NCBI GenBank assembly: GCA_037367405.1
Contig: JAZKJV010008264.1
Coordinates: forward strand, 310,001 to 374,000
Source of the DNA: Ottelia alismoides
Lineage: Eukaryota; Streptophyta; Magnoliopsida; Alismatales; Hydrocharitaceae
DNA length: 64,000 nucleotides
Reading direction: 5' to 3'
Made by a program: the position numbers and the translations under genes. This document shows, one piece after another, positions 21,014 to 33,760 of the stretch; within the stretch, counting starts at the first letter, position 1; each line of letters opens with the position of its first letter. Under the pieces are notes generated by a model. The model saw nothing but the letters and a program-made list of their open reading frames with translations. It had not been told where the DNA came from and searched no databases.

Positions 21014-24000
21014 CTATAAAACACTTATTATCACCCTTATATCACTCTAAATGATTAGGATATTATCTACATTTAGCATGATGAACACAAAGGCACTCCC
21101 ACTAAGCTTCACATGGCTCATCCAGATTCTATCTGAAATCATAACATTTATAATTTCATCAAATCTTATGATCCAACTTCAAGAAACTTCTTTGAGTCCG
21201 TAGATGGATTCCTTAGCTTCTACACCTTGCTTTCCTCAACCATGAAGCCCTGGGGCTACTTCATGTGAATATCCTCAGAGAGCTATTCATAGAGGAATGC
21301 AATATTGACTTACATCTTGAAGATGCAATAGTCAAGTTGTGTAGCTAAGGTTAGCAATAATCTGATGGTTTTAAGCATGGTCACCGAAGAGTGAGTCTCA
21401 TTGCAAGCAATGTCTTCTATTCCAGTGTGTAGCTCATGGCTACAAACCGTGCTTTGAAGGTCTCTACCTTCTCATCAGGTTCCCTTTCTCTTGAAGATCC
21501 ATTTACACCTTTACAGGTTTTACCCATATAGGTGGATCCACGAGGGTCCATATACAACACTTGCATATGAAGTCTACATTAGACTTTTATTGCTAACATC
21601 CATCTATCCATGCTAAGATCTTCAGAAGCTTCATCACATGAAGTTCAATCATTGTCAGATTTCTCTGACACATGGAATCCATCCTCAAACTCATTTGAAG
21701 AGGTATTAGTGTTTCATTTTTCATTGTCCTCTTAGTTTCCAATTTCAGGAGCCTCATTATCTTCTCAAGATTAAATGAGTTCCTACACTTCATTTTTATC
21801 TTGATTCTCAAGAGTCTCAACCTCTAAGAATCACATTCTCAGAAATGAGATATTTTAAGAATCTCAAGGTCATAAAGTAGGTATCCAATACCATCCTTTA
21901 TTTTTCTAATGAAGTAGCACTCTCAGGTGCTAGATTCCAGCTTGCATGCATGGAATCATATTAAACATATATATTGTAGTCTCTTCTACACATATATACC
22001 TGGAAACTAAGGGATAATTATGCTAAAATTCATCATTGATAAGATCATGTCACACATGATCCAATTGTATCTACCTATAGCTCTATTGAGTTAAGGTGTG
22101 TTAGGAGGATTGAGATAGAAGTGATATTCATATCTCTATAAGGTATTCTTTGAATTTATCTAGTAGGTACTTGCTACCTAGATTATATCAAATTCATTTT
22201 ATCTTCCTTCAAACTTTGGTTTTAAACCAGAAATAATGAAATCTTTGAATATTTCAAAGGTTTCTTAGGTGAAGAGAAGAAATCTCATATCATACATAAT
22301 CATCAACAGATATCACATATCCATAATGTTTACTATGATATAGATGATCTACATACATCAATATGCATGAGATCCTGAATACCTTGGCATCTTACACCTT
22401 TCTCTAAGAATGGTGTATTGGACATTTTACTTTGAATACAATATTCATAAGTATGTAAGTTTTGAAATTTTAGACATTCTAAAGTTTCATCTCTTACTAG
22501 TCTATTGATCAAATCAATAACAAATGTCCAAAGCTTGATGCTAGATCATTGTCAAATGATCTTCATCCTCATATTGATCTTAAGTTTTAATTTCAGCATT
22601 TGGAAATGTTAATGAGCCATTCATCAATTTTCTAATTTAGTGGAGCCCACTAGATTTTAGATTACTATCTAAAATATCTCCATCATAACTCTTTATGATA
22701 GTTCTACCTCAGAATTCATGTTTATTTCCAACATTTAGAAACAAACAATGAGTGTATTCTTATATCTAGGTCACAGAGACATTCTCTAAGACTAAGGACT
22801 CTCCCACTGAAATTAACAAGTCTATCAATCCAACAGAGATTGTTGCAATAATTGCATCAAATATCCATTTGGATAACTATAAACCTTTAAGATCAAATTT
22901 TCCAGTCTTCTAAAACATATGCAACCTATTACAAATGTCATCATAAGATTGAGATACAATTATTTGACTTTATCTTATTTAATAAGCAAGTCAATATCAA
23001 TGATTTATGTAGATTAATCCGATGCTCCATCCGAGTCCTTCTCTAAGGATTCTAGATAGACTTGATAGTCATACTATCAACACATCAACTTATTGCAGTA
23101 TTGGCATTCATCCAACTCTTCGGATGACATATGGAAGTCATAGATGTACAGTCAACTCTTTGACCATACTTCTTACTCGGGTCCAACCCATGCTTCCACT
23201 GCGCTCCCTTTATCTATAAGCAACCATTGCTTAAGACTAAGGATCTCTTATGTAAGAGCATTTCAACATTTATACATGCTTCATTAAATTCATACAATAT
23301 GAATATCATGAAGCTTCATGAATGACCAGAGTATAGATAGTGGAATGGTGACACTCATCATCTACATCCATCTAAACTCTTAAAACATAGGTTCAGGTAG
23401 GTACTCAAACAATTTGAATACATCATCTCTTATAGAGCCACCATTCTGCATGATGCAGTGAACCATCTCATTCATGTTAAATGTCAAGAGCACATATGTA
23501 TGCCAGAATATCTTCATTAATTTTATAAGGATTATTTGACAATTGCGATCATCATCGACATGTTACTTCCAAAGTACATCCAATGAGATCAAGACTATAG
23601 AGACATATAAACCCTAGGGTTGTAGTCCTATTATCTATTTAATTGTCATTCCTCATTAGTACGAGGAGACTTGCATATTGCAACCACATACATTATGTGT
23701 TCAATTGCAAGTACAATATCTGGATCATGAGTCCAATCCAAGATATTTCGCTGGTTACTATTGAGTATATCATTGAGTGGGTTTTAATGAAGGATTATCT
23801 GAAATAAGAAATTTGCATAGATGTATGTATTTATATATATACATATTTTACTTTGATTTAGGAATTTTTATATCAAAGTTGTCTTGCCATGTCAACATTG
23901 AAAGTTCATTCCCTTAATCACTTTTAATGTAAGAGATATACTTACCATTATATCTCAAGCAAGATCTGGGATCTCCTTCCTTATCTTTGTTGCATCCAAT

Positions 24001-25545
24001 AATATGAGAACCTACAACTCGGATAAAAAGAAGCGGGAACACATTCCGCCTTGCAAGTCCAACTTGCATCTCCCAATTCGGTCTTTAACACCCGGGCCCA
24101 CCACCCCTAAGGCAATGTTGACCCGTCATTAATTGAACCAACCGTCAACAGGAATACAACTCGTTATGCGCAGTCCAATATCGCCCCAATAATATGAGGA
24201 CCCGATATTGGGGTCACTACGCATATGTCCTTACTCTTTCGAGAAGCGAAGAGCCCGATCCAAATGGATCGTATGCAGGAGCTGTCACTTCGGACATGCG
24301 TCTCCTACATACAATATCTGGCGACGGAACCCTTCGCCTTGACGGGAGACCATGGATGTCACTTATGTGATCCTCCATATCATATTCAAATTCCAATTAA
24401 TCATTATGAATCATATTCATTATGATTAATTCTTCCAAGGGAAATAACACGTCTATTTATAATAGAGTGTCTTAATTTTAATTGGATTCCAATTAATCTA
24501 ATCATATTAAATTAATGATCCAATTAATATCCAACAAACATTTTAATAGTTACTTGAATTATGGTATTATCTCAAATACGTATTATTTCGAATTTTAATA
24601 ATTAGAAATACATCATGATTTCTTAAGCATTATACTAACCCTACCCGCTGTCATGGTCAGTACCGACGAGAGTGGGACGGACCACATACGTTGCAACCCG
24701 CAACCCCAATGCTCTCCGACTAGACACCATATCCACCTCGGGAAAGGATAATGCAAAATAGATCATTTTGTACTTGAGATGATCATCGGTTCTTCAACCG
24801 AAATTATACCATATAGTAATAATCAAAACAATTTTGATTAACATTATAATGAGATTTTCTAAACAAATCCCAAGTCCTATTCAAGCAACATGTTTGTTGG
24901 AATGTTGATCATGTAGATCATGTAACCAATCTTGATCTAGATCACATCTAATCATTTGTTGGTTAGGGCAAAGTCATTTAAGGACATAATTATCATTAAA
25001 TATTTCACAAATATTTATGCATAATTATTCCAGGAAATTAAACAATTTAATTTCACTAATTAATTAAATGACAATCACTAGGTTCTTGATTAGGAAAGTA
25101 TTTTCAGCAGTGACCCTCACTTACTAAAAATACCATATCTCAATCAATTTAAATCCAAATTAAGCAAAGTAGATTTCTAAAGTTTGATAACTTGATTTAC
25201 AACAGAATCCAAGTGATTTGCATGCATTTCAAGGCGTTTCAAATCCGCAATTAACATCTTAATTACGTCATGATCCGCAGTCCCCGAAACAGTGGATACA
25301 TGTTCACTAAAATGAGCATATCTAGAGCAAACGGAATCGAAATCACGCAAACTCAGATCCTACGGTTTCCTTATTTAATGGAAAATAAAATACACATATT
25401 ATTTTCGTGTTTAAACAATTTAAACAGTACCGAAAATAATATCAAAACAGAGATGCGAAAATGAAATGCAAGAAAAAATTTCGCAAACCCTAATGAACCC
25501 AAGTCGTCCTCGGTTTATGGATCGTATCCAAAACCACTGACCTAA
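21014..25545 (-). pseudogene. Copia-A degenerate gag-pol
   Basis: This is the 5' and middle part of the copia-A internal region. On the minus strand around 21180-21600 the translation, read across stops and frameshifts, follows the Copia reverse transcriptase N-terminal pattern: a KARLVA-like motif near 21450, then the block that normally contains the first catalytic Asp. Upstream (21600-25500) there is no long open frame, and the usual integrase and gag signatures are not recognisable by eye. With Athila-1 removed, the internal region is about 5.3 kb, so deletions are likely as well as point decay. The element cannot be autonomous now. Confidence 0.7.
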
Positions 25546-25558
25546 GGCTCTGATACCA
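25546..25558 (-). promoter_or_regulatory. Primer-binding site for initiator tRNA-Met (copia-A)
   Basis: The plus strand GGCTCTGATACCA equals the 3' end of plant initiator tRNA-Met, the common Copia primer. It lies two bases inside the LTR starting at 25561. It sets the element's orientation as minus. Confidence 0.92.
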
Positions 25559-25560
25559 CT

Positions 25561-28181
25561 TGAAGGATATTGTTAGATCCTCAAGCGCATCACGGAAGCG
25601 TGATCGTCGTATCGAATACGACGAAGAACGACTAGTCGTACTAGTTGTTCTATGCAGCGGAAATTAAAATTTTTTATGTGACGAAACCACATGATCCAAG
25701 AACACTTCTCGGATCATTTCGTCTAAACCACAAACAAGTATTAGTTTTAACTCTTGAAGCGTGGTTGCAATCGAGTCTCTAAACGAAGAGACCTCCTGTC
25801 TCAAGTCCGATCCGACGGAGGAGACGCTTGCGAGCGCGGGGATGAACCGCGTGCTTCTCGCAATCCATGTTGATGATCCAAGAGGCGGATCTCCTGATCT
25901 CGACACACGAGATCCGACGTCTTCTTCACGAGTAAGGCACGCTGAAGTAGACGAAGTTCCACGAGCAAACCATCGGGCAGCTAACGACGACGTTGCGGCG
26001 ATGGAGAACCTCTCTAGGACATCCATGGTGGACGGCCATGAGAGGGAGAGAGAGAAAGAGAGAGAGAGAGATATGCTTCTCAAGCATTGTGTGTAAGGAA
26101 GAGCAATGGGGTGCCTCTCCTTTTATAGGGTTTTGGGATCCATGGATCTCAATCCATGGGACAACACACATCCAATGGCTCTCATTGATTGTGTTTCTTT
26201 TAATGGTCAAGATTTGTGTTGGTAAAACCAACAATTAATTTAATTTAGATTAAATATATGTTGATAAATCAACATAATTTAATTACCAAATTAAATCAAG
26301 ATCTCTTGGAGATCATAGGAGAGAGAGTGCCTCCTTCCATGTTGGAAGGAGGGGACGGCTACACATTCCAAATAGGAGTGGTGGCCGTCCACTCCATATA
26401 CATGGAAGGCGGCTCTCATCTCTTTAATGTAATCTCCAAGATTATGCAACAACTTTTGTTGCATATTATTCTACAAAAATAATTCACAATTATTTTGTAG
26501 ACATTGCAATCTTGCCATTAAAAATTTGTGAATCACATTCACAACCCAAAATAAAATGTAAATTATATTTTTCAATTTAATGTTCAATGTGAATCCAATT
26601 CACATCAACATTTAATTAATAAATGTAAATTACAAACATCTCTCTCTTATATATTATAAATCATATTTATAATATATATGACTAATATGGATATTGCTAT
26701 CCACATTATTCATATCCATGATAATTAAATCACACTTAATCATCTTGGATCTCTATTCTCTTGTGTTCAAATAATATGAATCATATTCACATTATTTACA
26801 TATTTGATAATCAAATCACATTTAATTATCTAAGATAGCTATCTTTATAATATAAATCAAATTCATATTAATCATGATAATTAAATCGCATTTAATTATC
26901 CATTTTCTTAATGCTCGGATACATAAATCAACAATAGAATTATCCATGAACTCCTTCAAGGATAATGCGCTTTCTCCGCAGATACTTGTAGATAAAGACA
27001 GGGCGATTGTATTGTTTCACGTATAGTGACATGGATATTGAGATCGTATCTCAAATCCAGATCGCGGGCCTCCCATAGATGCTTGATTAAATCAAGATCG
27101 TAAATCTAATCTTCTCATTGTATCTGAATCACATTCAGATCAATGTCCAACACTTGGACCAAGATCAGATCACTTCTCTACTGAGAGGAGTCACTAAAAT
27201 CCAGACCCGTTTCATCACTCCCTAGGAATGGAAGCGTCATGGTTATACAATCGTTTATGATCACATCACCCTCAGGTATTCCCAATACCTATACATCCTG
27301 CATACTGGAAGACTCAGACTAAACCCGAAGTATTGGATCAACTTTATACTGTCTACTTCATGGTTTTATCAGTAAGTTTCTCATTCGATCATTGGGAGTC
27401 GGTATCGATCATATACTTTCCAAAAGCATATATCATACCTAGGTCTTGATCATATACTTTCCAAAAGTATATATCAAACCTACAAATTCAGTCAAGCTTC
27501 CAAAGCGAGACGACCGTGCACACGGAATTTGGTTCTTCCCAATATCTCATGAGTGAGCTCATGTCTTCCAGTTCAGTAACTGAACCTGTATGATCCCTTT
27601 GAGAGATCGTATTACTCATACACCCTTACATGCACACCAGCGCGCCGGTGTATAGACCTTGATTAGGTCATCAACCTATTGGTCTGCCAAATGTACATAC
27701 TCAGACATATAGTAACACATCTGTCTCCGGTCAGAGGATGCGTGCCTATATCATGACAGCATATGATACAGGACTTCGGTTATCTCGATCTCGTTAAGTC
27801 AACTCTTTGACCTAACTAATCTGACACCTCCGAATCTCTATTCCTATGCAGAGGACCTGCATCAAGAGGTCGGTCAGATATCAGCCTTTAAAGAAAAGGA
27901 TTGCCATCTCCTACTCAGGCTGGAGATCATCTCTTAACGATCATTTGACGGTTCTCGATGAGTCCTCAATCTAACTCATTAGATATTTATTTAAGCACCA
28001 GCCTCTATGATTCAATAATTGAATCAACAGCTGTATGATCATTAAGATGGCCATGGTACATAACCCTAATTGTACTAAGGGACCTATTATGCAAATTATG
28101 TACTCTTTATTTCAGTTTTAAGGAGTGAATTGCAATAACATTTATTGCATAATGGCTCGCCGTGGGCTCGCATGTCCAACA
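25561..28181 (-). repeat. Copia-A 5' LTR (2621 bp)
   Basis: This is a complete LTR with plus-strand ends TGAAGGATAT and CATGTCCAACA. Its right 1718 bp match 1-1714. It is long for a Copia LTR. A GA-rich run (26040-26075) and a minus-strand frame of 139 codons (25664-26083) lie inside; the frame has no known domain and I do not call it a gene. It abuts Athila-2 gag sequence at 28182, so copia-A is inserted there. Confidence 0.93.
25589..25651 (-). repeat. Three consecutive hairpins near the copia-A LTR end
   Basis: Hairpin 1 has arms at 25589-25594 and 25599-25604. Hairpin 2 has arms at 25605-25612 and 25616-25623, 8 bp perfect with a 3-base loop. Hairpin 3 has arms at 25625-25636 and 25640-25651, 12 bp with one G.T pair. 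The same three structures occur in inverse orientation in the solo LTR at 33671-33732, with paired base changes in hairpin 1. Confidence 0.75.
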
Positions 28182-28770
28182 TCAGCATCATCTCCTCTGT
28201 CGTGATATCTGAATAAATCTGTGTCCTGCAAAACTCCTCGAACTCGGATAGGTGAAGATAGGGTTCCTCGTGCACCTCTCCTGAAAATATGAGCAATCTC
28301 TGAATAAACTCCACATCTAGAATGAATGGATCTAATGTAGAAGCTGAGTGAGCTCCCTGTATTGTCTACTCATCCATCATCCCGGCATAGGAGGCATCTG
28401 ATACTCGCATCTGCTCTCTATGATCACGTACGGAGTGCACTCTCAATCCAGCAATGGCATCGTCTAGGTCTTGCATCTGCTCAATCTGATCTCCACGGAC
28501 GTGTAGCGCAGCATGCCCGTAAGAATGAAAGGGATGGGAGGGAGGGATTGGGAGGTTGGTCAGGGATCCGACCTCCCTCGAAGGTGGACTGGACTGATGG
28601 GAAGAAGATGGACAAGCCGTAAGAGTCAGCAAGAAGTGAGGGGGATCCATCATCCAGGGGTAGAGAATAAGAATAAAGGGTGAGTGGGAAGGGGAAGAGA
28701 TAGATGACTGGAAGAATAGATAGATGAGAAGAAGACGGATGGGATCTGAAAACACAAACAAGATCGGTCA
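28182..28770 (-). pseudogene. Athila-2 gag remnant
   Basis: The minus-strand frame at 28096-28314 contains a segment like HEEPYLHLSEFEEFC, matching the Athila-1 gag block TEEPHLHLQEFEMIC. Its downstream half runs into copia-A sequence, which is the insertion junction at 28181/28182. Upstream, a second minus frame (28366-28761) would hold the gag N-terminus, but a stop and a frame change separate the two. Only the beginning of gag is inside the window; the rest should continue left of base 1. Confidence 0.8.
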
Positions 28771-30069
28771 AGCAATACCCCCAATTCACCTACTCGACAC
28801 CGAGCTGATGACTGTAAGAGATCGGTCTTTTATCTTGTCTATTTTATTATGTGATCAAACAATCTTTCAGAGCAATTAAGCGAGCTGATAGGGATCCAAT
28901 ACTCCTAACAGACTGTCCCGACTAAAAAGCCGGTAGTCTGTCAAGAAATCCGATATGACTCTAGCCTAGGATGCGGGTCACTCTCTCGCTCATCCAAACC
29001 AAGCAATGAGGGGATTGCTCTCCCAAGATAAATTTTTAAGTGAAGTGACTTTTAGGATCAGGTTTGATTAACAGTTCCAATTTTATAGTTTTTTATTTTT
29101 AGATATTTTTCAAGCAAACAATGCCTAATGAATTTTTCGGTTCTCCTGATTATTTAAGTCCGAAAATAGGGGGAGAAGACGAAAAAGCCGATGCGCGAGA
29201 AATCAATGATGCATGGAGAGTAAGAAATGCGTACCTGACTCCAGCAGTCTACATGCAAAGTGATCCGCGCATAAAATAAAGACTGTAATAAAACTACTTA
29301 TATGATGCACGAGAATCCGACCCTAGACGAAGCAATTTCTACACGTAAGCACAGTAGCTGGGTACTTAAGCCTAAGTCCGGAGTCCTATCTTGGGAGCCT
29401 TTCGGTGTCCACTACAACGGATCCTGCATGCGTTGTATGTGACTCCTCAAGGCACGTGGACTAGAGCCTAAATAATCCGACTTTTTCTTGTGATTTAATT
29501 AATTAGGTCCAGTTAACGATCTATAGGCACGGGCAGATAATTAGGTGTTTGGATCCAAATCAATTACGTCACAATCTATGAAAAATCCTAAGCTAGGCCT
29601 AAATCCGCGTAAATCAGATAAGCAGTAAAATAAATGCGGGAAAACAAAATCGGCGAAAAACCGCAGTGAGGTCCCCCAAGCACACCGGTGCTCGGTGAAA
29701 CAGACCCCGATAAATCACCACAGTCCAAGTCTGAGTCCCTGTATTATTACAAAAATATAGTTCTACATAAAATAAAACTAACTAATCTACGGTTATTTTC
29801 GCGGCTATTCCGCGGCTCCCGCACTTCGGTTCTTCTCCTCGCGCTCTCCTACGAATCCGTAAAGAAGAGAGCCGCCTCCGACTCCCGCGGTTGCTTCGGC
29901 TTCCGAAAAAGCCACCTCGGGCCTCGGGCCCTCACAAGAAATAGAAACAGAAGTGTTTCAGTTTAGAAAAATATGTAAATAAATCAGATAAAAAATATAT
30001 CTACAAATATGCACAAAAAGCCGCAGAAAAGAAAACCGTGAAAAATCGAAAAAGACTACTAAGCCATGC
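28771..30069 (-). other. Athila-2 leader
   Basis: This is an untranslated stretch of about 1.3 kb between the gag start and the PBS. It shows outline similarity to the Athila-1 leader (for example the CCCCC-AAGCACACC-GG segment near 29670-29700). There is no supportable gene. Confidence 0.65.
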
Positions 30070-30087
30070 TCCCCAGCAACGGTGCCA
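30070..30087 (-). promoter_or_regulatory. Athila-2 primer-binding site (tRNA-Asp type, two changes)
   Basis: The plus strand TCCCCAGCAACGGTGCCA differs from the tRNA-Asp 3' end at two positions. Both look like C/G-to-T/A transitions, consistent with an older, methylated copy. It lies three bases inside the LTR beginning at 30091. Confidence 0.88.
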
Positions 30088-31250
30088 TTCTGATGAGCCG
30101 AAATATCCCTTCCTAAATTCGGGTAAGGTAGAAATCACTCTAGGGTCGTTGCGACCCGGATCTCGGAGAATCGGAATCAACAAGAAAAATAAGGAACCAC
30201 CAAATCAGAAGATAAAACAATGAAATCAAACGGCAGTTCTCGCTATTTTATTAACCTGGTATAGCGACCAGGGTCGGACTCAAGAAGCATGGGTTGGCTT
30301 TGCGGCCTACGAAGTAGTATAAAAAGATAAAAAAATGAAATTTTATTTTTGGTGGATTTTAAAGGTTTTTAGATTTTTTTGTGTTTTTAATTATATAAGA
30401 AAGGGGATAAACAAGCAAATTCAACAATTATTTAGTCACTCAAAAATACTCCAAAAATTGAGATAAAATATTTTTTGTGTTTTTTTATGTTTCTAAATAT
30501 TTTTGGTAATTTTATGGGAATTTTAAAATTTTTAGTTGATTTTCTAAAAATGAAGAAAGAGGAAAATAGAGGACAAATGTGCAGCCAGACTTGAAAGGCC
30601 AATTAAAAATATATAATTAGCCTATAAAAATCTGGAGACAATTTTTATGAAAAATATAACAAAAACTAAGCTACAGAAAAAGAGTTTGTATTTTTTGAAT
30701 TTTACAGAATTTTTAATGATTTTATAAGGTTTTTAGGGTTTTTCAATTTTATGGGTTTTATAAATCCAAATGAGCCAAAAATTTGACAGGAGGTAGAAAA
30801 CAACAAAGCAAACTACCCCTAATTTTTTTTAGAATTTTTAGAAAGGTTTTATATTTTTCTTTGATTTTCTTTTCCAAACAGTAATAAAAATACGTAATTT
30901 TGATTTTTTTTTAAAATAACAAAAAACAAGGAAAATGTCCCAAAAAATTAGAGAAATTTTTACACAGTGGCAGAAGCCACATATCCAAATTCCATTGGAT
31001 TTGGAGTTTATTTGCTATTTTATCCAATCAATAAAAGAGCTACAACACATAGGGACCTATTTGCAAGAAAACAAAGTTCGGAGGGCCAAACTGTAACATA
31101 TGTGAAAACCTTAGGGTTGAAAATGTAAAATTCACAAACAATCAGCACATGTTCAATTAAATCCACACACAGGGGTATAAATGCAAATAGTGTAAAACTT
31201 CATTTCATAACATAGCAGAAAACCCAAGCCCATACATGCAATTTGTCCAA

Positions 31251-31255
31251 AATAT
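31251..31255. repeat. Probable target duplication of the solo LTR
   Basis: AATAT before the LTR and AGTAT after it (33761-33765) agree at four of five positions, as expected for an aged 5-bp duplication. Confidence 0.6.
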
Positions 31256-33760
31256 TGTTAGCAATGTGAGCCCCGGGAGAACCATTTCTAGAATAAATGT
31301 TATTGTAATGAATAAATTATCAGTGAAAGTTATTGATTATTTTTCACTCCCTTTCTGAGATTAATGAATGAATGCACTATAGGGTCCCTCTGTACAATAA
31401 GGGTTATGTACAATGGCCAACTTGATGATCATACAACTGTTGATTCATTGGATGAATCATAGAGGCTGATGCTTGGATGAATATATAAGGAGTTATATAG
31501 AGGACTCATCAAGCATCGTCAAATGATTATTAAGTGATGATCTCCAGCCTGAGTAGGAGATGGCAATCCTCTCTCAGATGGCTGATATCTGACTGACCTC
31601 TTGATGCAGGTCCTCTACATAGGAATAGTGATTCAGAGGTGTCAGGTTAGTTGAGTCAATGGGTTGACTTGACGAGATCGAGATAACCAAAGACCTACAT
31701 TAAATACTGTCACAACATAGGCATGCATCCTCTGACCGGAGACATATGTGTTGCTATATGTCTGAGTATGTACATTTGGCAGACCAATAGGTTGATGACC
31801 TAACCAAGGTCTATACACCGACGAGCTGGTGTGCATGTAAGGATGTATGAGTAATACGATCTCTCAAAGGGATCATACATGTTCACTTGTGAACCGGGAG
31901 ACATGAGCTCACTCATGAGGTATTGGGACTGAACAAATTCCATGCATGGTCATCATGCTTTGGAAGCATGACATGAATTTGAAGGCAAGATATGTGCTTT
32001 GGGAAAGCATATGATCTATACCAAATTCTAATGACCAAGATTGAGAAACTTAATGATCTAACCCTGAAGATGACAGTGTAAAAGTGATCTTATCTTCAGA
32101 ATGATCATAGGTCTTCCAGTACGCAGGATGTACAGGTATTGGGAATACCTGAGGGTGATGTGATCATATACGATTGTATAACCATGACGCTTCCATTCCG
32201 AGGGAGTGATGAAACAGGTTTGGATTTTAGTGACTCCTCTCATTAGAGAAGTGACTAATCTTAGTCCATGAACTGGACATTGATCTGAATGAGATTCAGA
32301 TGCAATGAGAAGATTAGGTCTACGGTCTTGATTTGATCAAGCATCAGTGAGAGGTTCATGGGATCTGGATTTGAGATATGATCTCAACATCCAAGTCACT
32401 ATACGTGGAACAATGCACTCACCCTGTCCTTATCTCCAGGTATCAGAGGAGAGATCGCATTATTCTTGAAGGGTTCGAGAATAATTCCATAAGATCTAAG
32501 CAATGAAGAAATAATGATTAAATGTGATTAATCATCTTGATGTGTGAAGAAATTATCCAATATAATGTGATTTAATTATTATGGATAAGAATAATGTGGA
32601 TAGAAATATCTAATTATTCATAATATATTATAAATGTGATTTATAATGTATTAGAGAGAGCTAATTATAATTTATATGTGTTGATTAATTATTATGTGTA
32701 TTGGATACACATTGTGTAATTAATTGACAATGTAAATTATATGTTGTTTTGGATTGTGAATATGATTCACAAATTTTCCATGGCAAGATTGCAATATTCT
32801 CAAATATTATTGTGAATTATTTTTGAAGAATAAAACCCAACAAAATTTGTTGCAAATAAATATGAGAGAAATTCAAGGAGATATGCAATCTCATGGAAAT
32901 CCATGAGATTGCCTCCTTGACATCTCAAAGTGGCGGCACCCAATTCCTAATAGGAATGGGTGGCCGTCCACTTGGATATACATGGAAGATGTTGATCTCC
33001 ATGTATATTCTCTCCTTATTTATTGGTTTGATTTAGGATTGATTTATATTTGATTTTGTCAAATATATTTTAATCTAAATTTGTTGTTTTTGACAACAAT
33101 AATCTTGGCCATTGGATTGACATAAATCAATCTCACCCATTGATTTTATATGTCCCATGGATTTAGATCCATGGATCCCAAAACCCTATAAATAGAGAGG
33201 CATACCATGCTCTCTCTTTACATGCAATTTTGGAGCTCCCTCTCTCTCTCTTTCTTCATACACGACAGCCCTCTCACCTTCTAATTTTGGTGGCCGTCCA
33301 CCATACCCTAGAGGAGAGATTCGTCGACGCTCTCGCCACCGCGCCGCCGCTTCGACATTCTTCGGTTCTCCATCTTCTTGGAGTGCTACACTCATGAAGG
33401 AGACGTTCGATCTCGTGCGAAGAGATCGGGAGCAACCACGCTTGGATCAACTTCTTGGATTGCGAGGACAACGCGGTTCATCCCTGCGCTCGCAAGCGGT
33501 CTCACCGACGATCGGACTTGAGACATGAGGTCTCTTCTCTTAGAGACTTGATCAACCACGCTTCAAGAGGTATTGCATTATACTTGTTGTGGTTATAGAT
33601 GAAATGATCTGAGAGTCGTTCTCGGATCATGTGGTTTCATCGAATGAAAAATTTTAAATCCCGCTGCACCGAACAACTAGTGCGACTAGTCGTTCTTCGT
33701 CGTATCTGATACGACGATCATGCTTCCATGATGCGCTTAAGGATAATTCCATATCCTTCA
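31256..33760 (+). mobile_element. Solo LTR of the copia-A family
   Basis: This is a 2505-bp LTR with ends TGTTAGCAATG and ATATCCTTCA, in the opposite orientation to copia-A. It shows long similarity to the reverse complement of 25561-28181, including the segments around 31440-31900 and the terminal hairpins. No PBS, PPT or internal sequence adjoins it, so it is the product of LTR-LTR recombination. Small plus- and minus-strand frames within it (for example 33186-33395) show no domain. Confidence 0.87.
33671..33732 (+). repeat. Three terminal hairpins of the solo LTR
   Basis: The arms are at 33671-33681/33685-33695, 33698-33705/33709-33716 and 33717-33722/33727-33732. They correspond in order to the copia-A LTR hairpins. 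In the last one both arms have changed relative to copia-A (ATCATG/CATGAT against ATCACG/CGTGAT), so pairing is kept. Confidence 0.72.

Noticed and set aside
25664..26083. 139-codon minus frame in the copia-A LTR
   Set aside because: It lies wholly in an LTR and includes a GA microsatellite read as Ser-Leu repeats; there is no domain.
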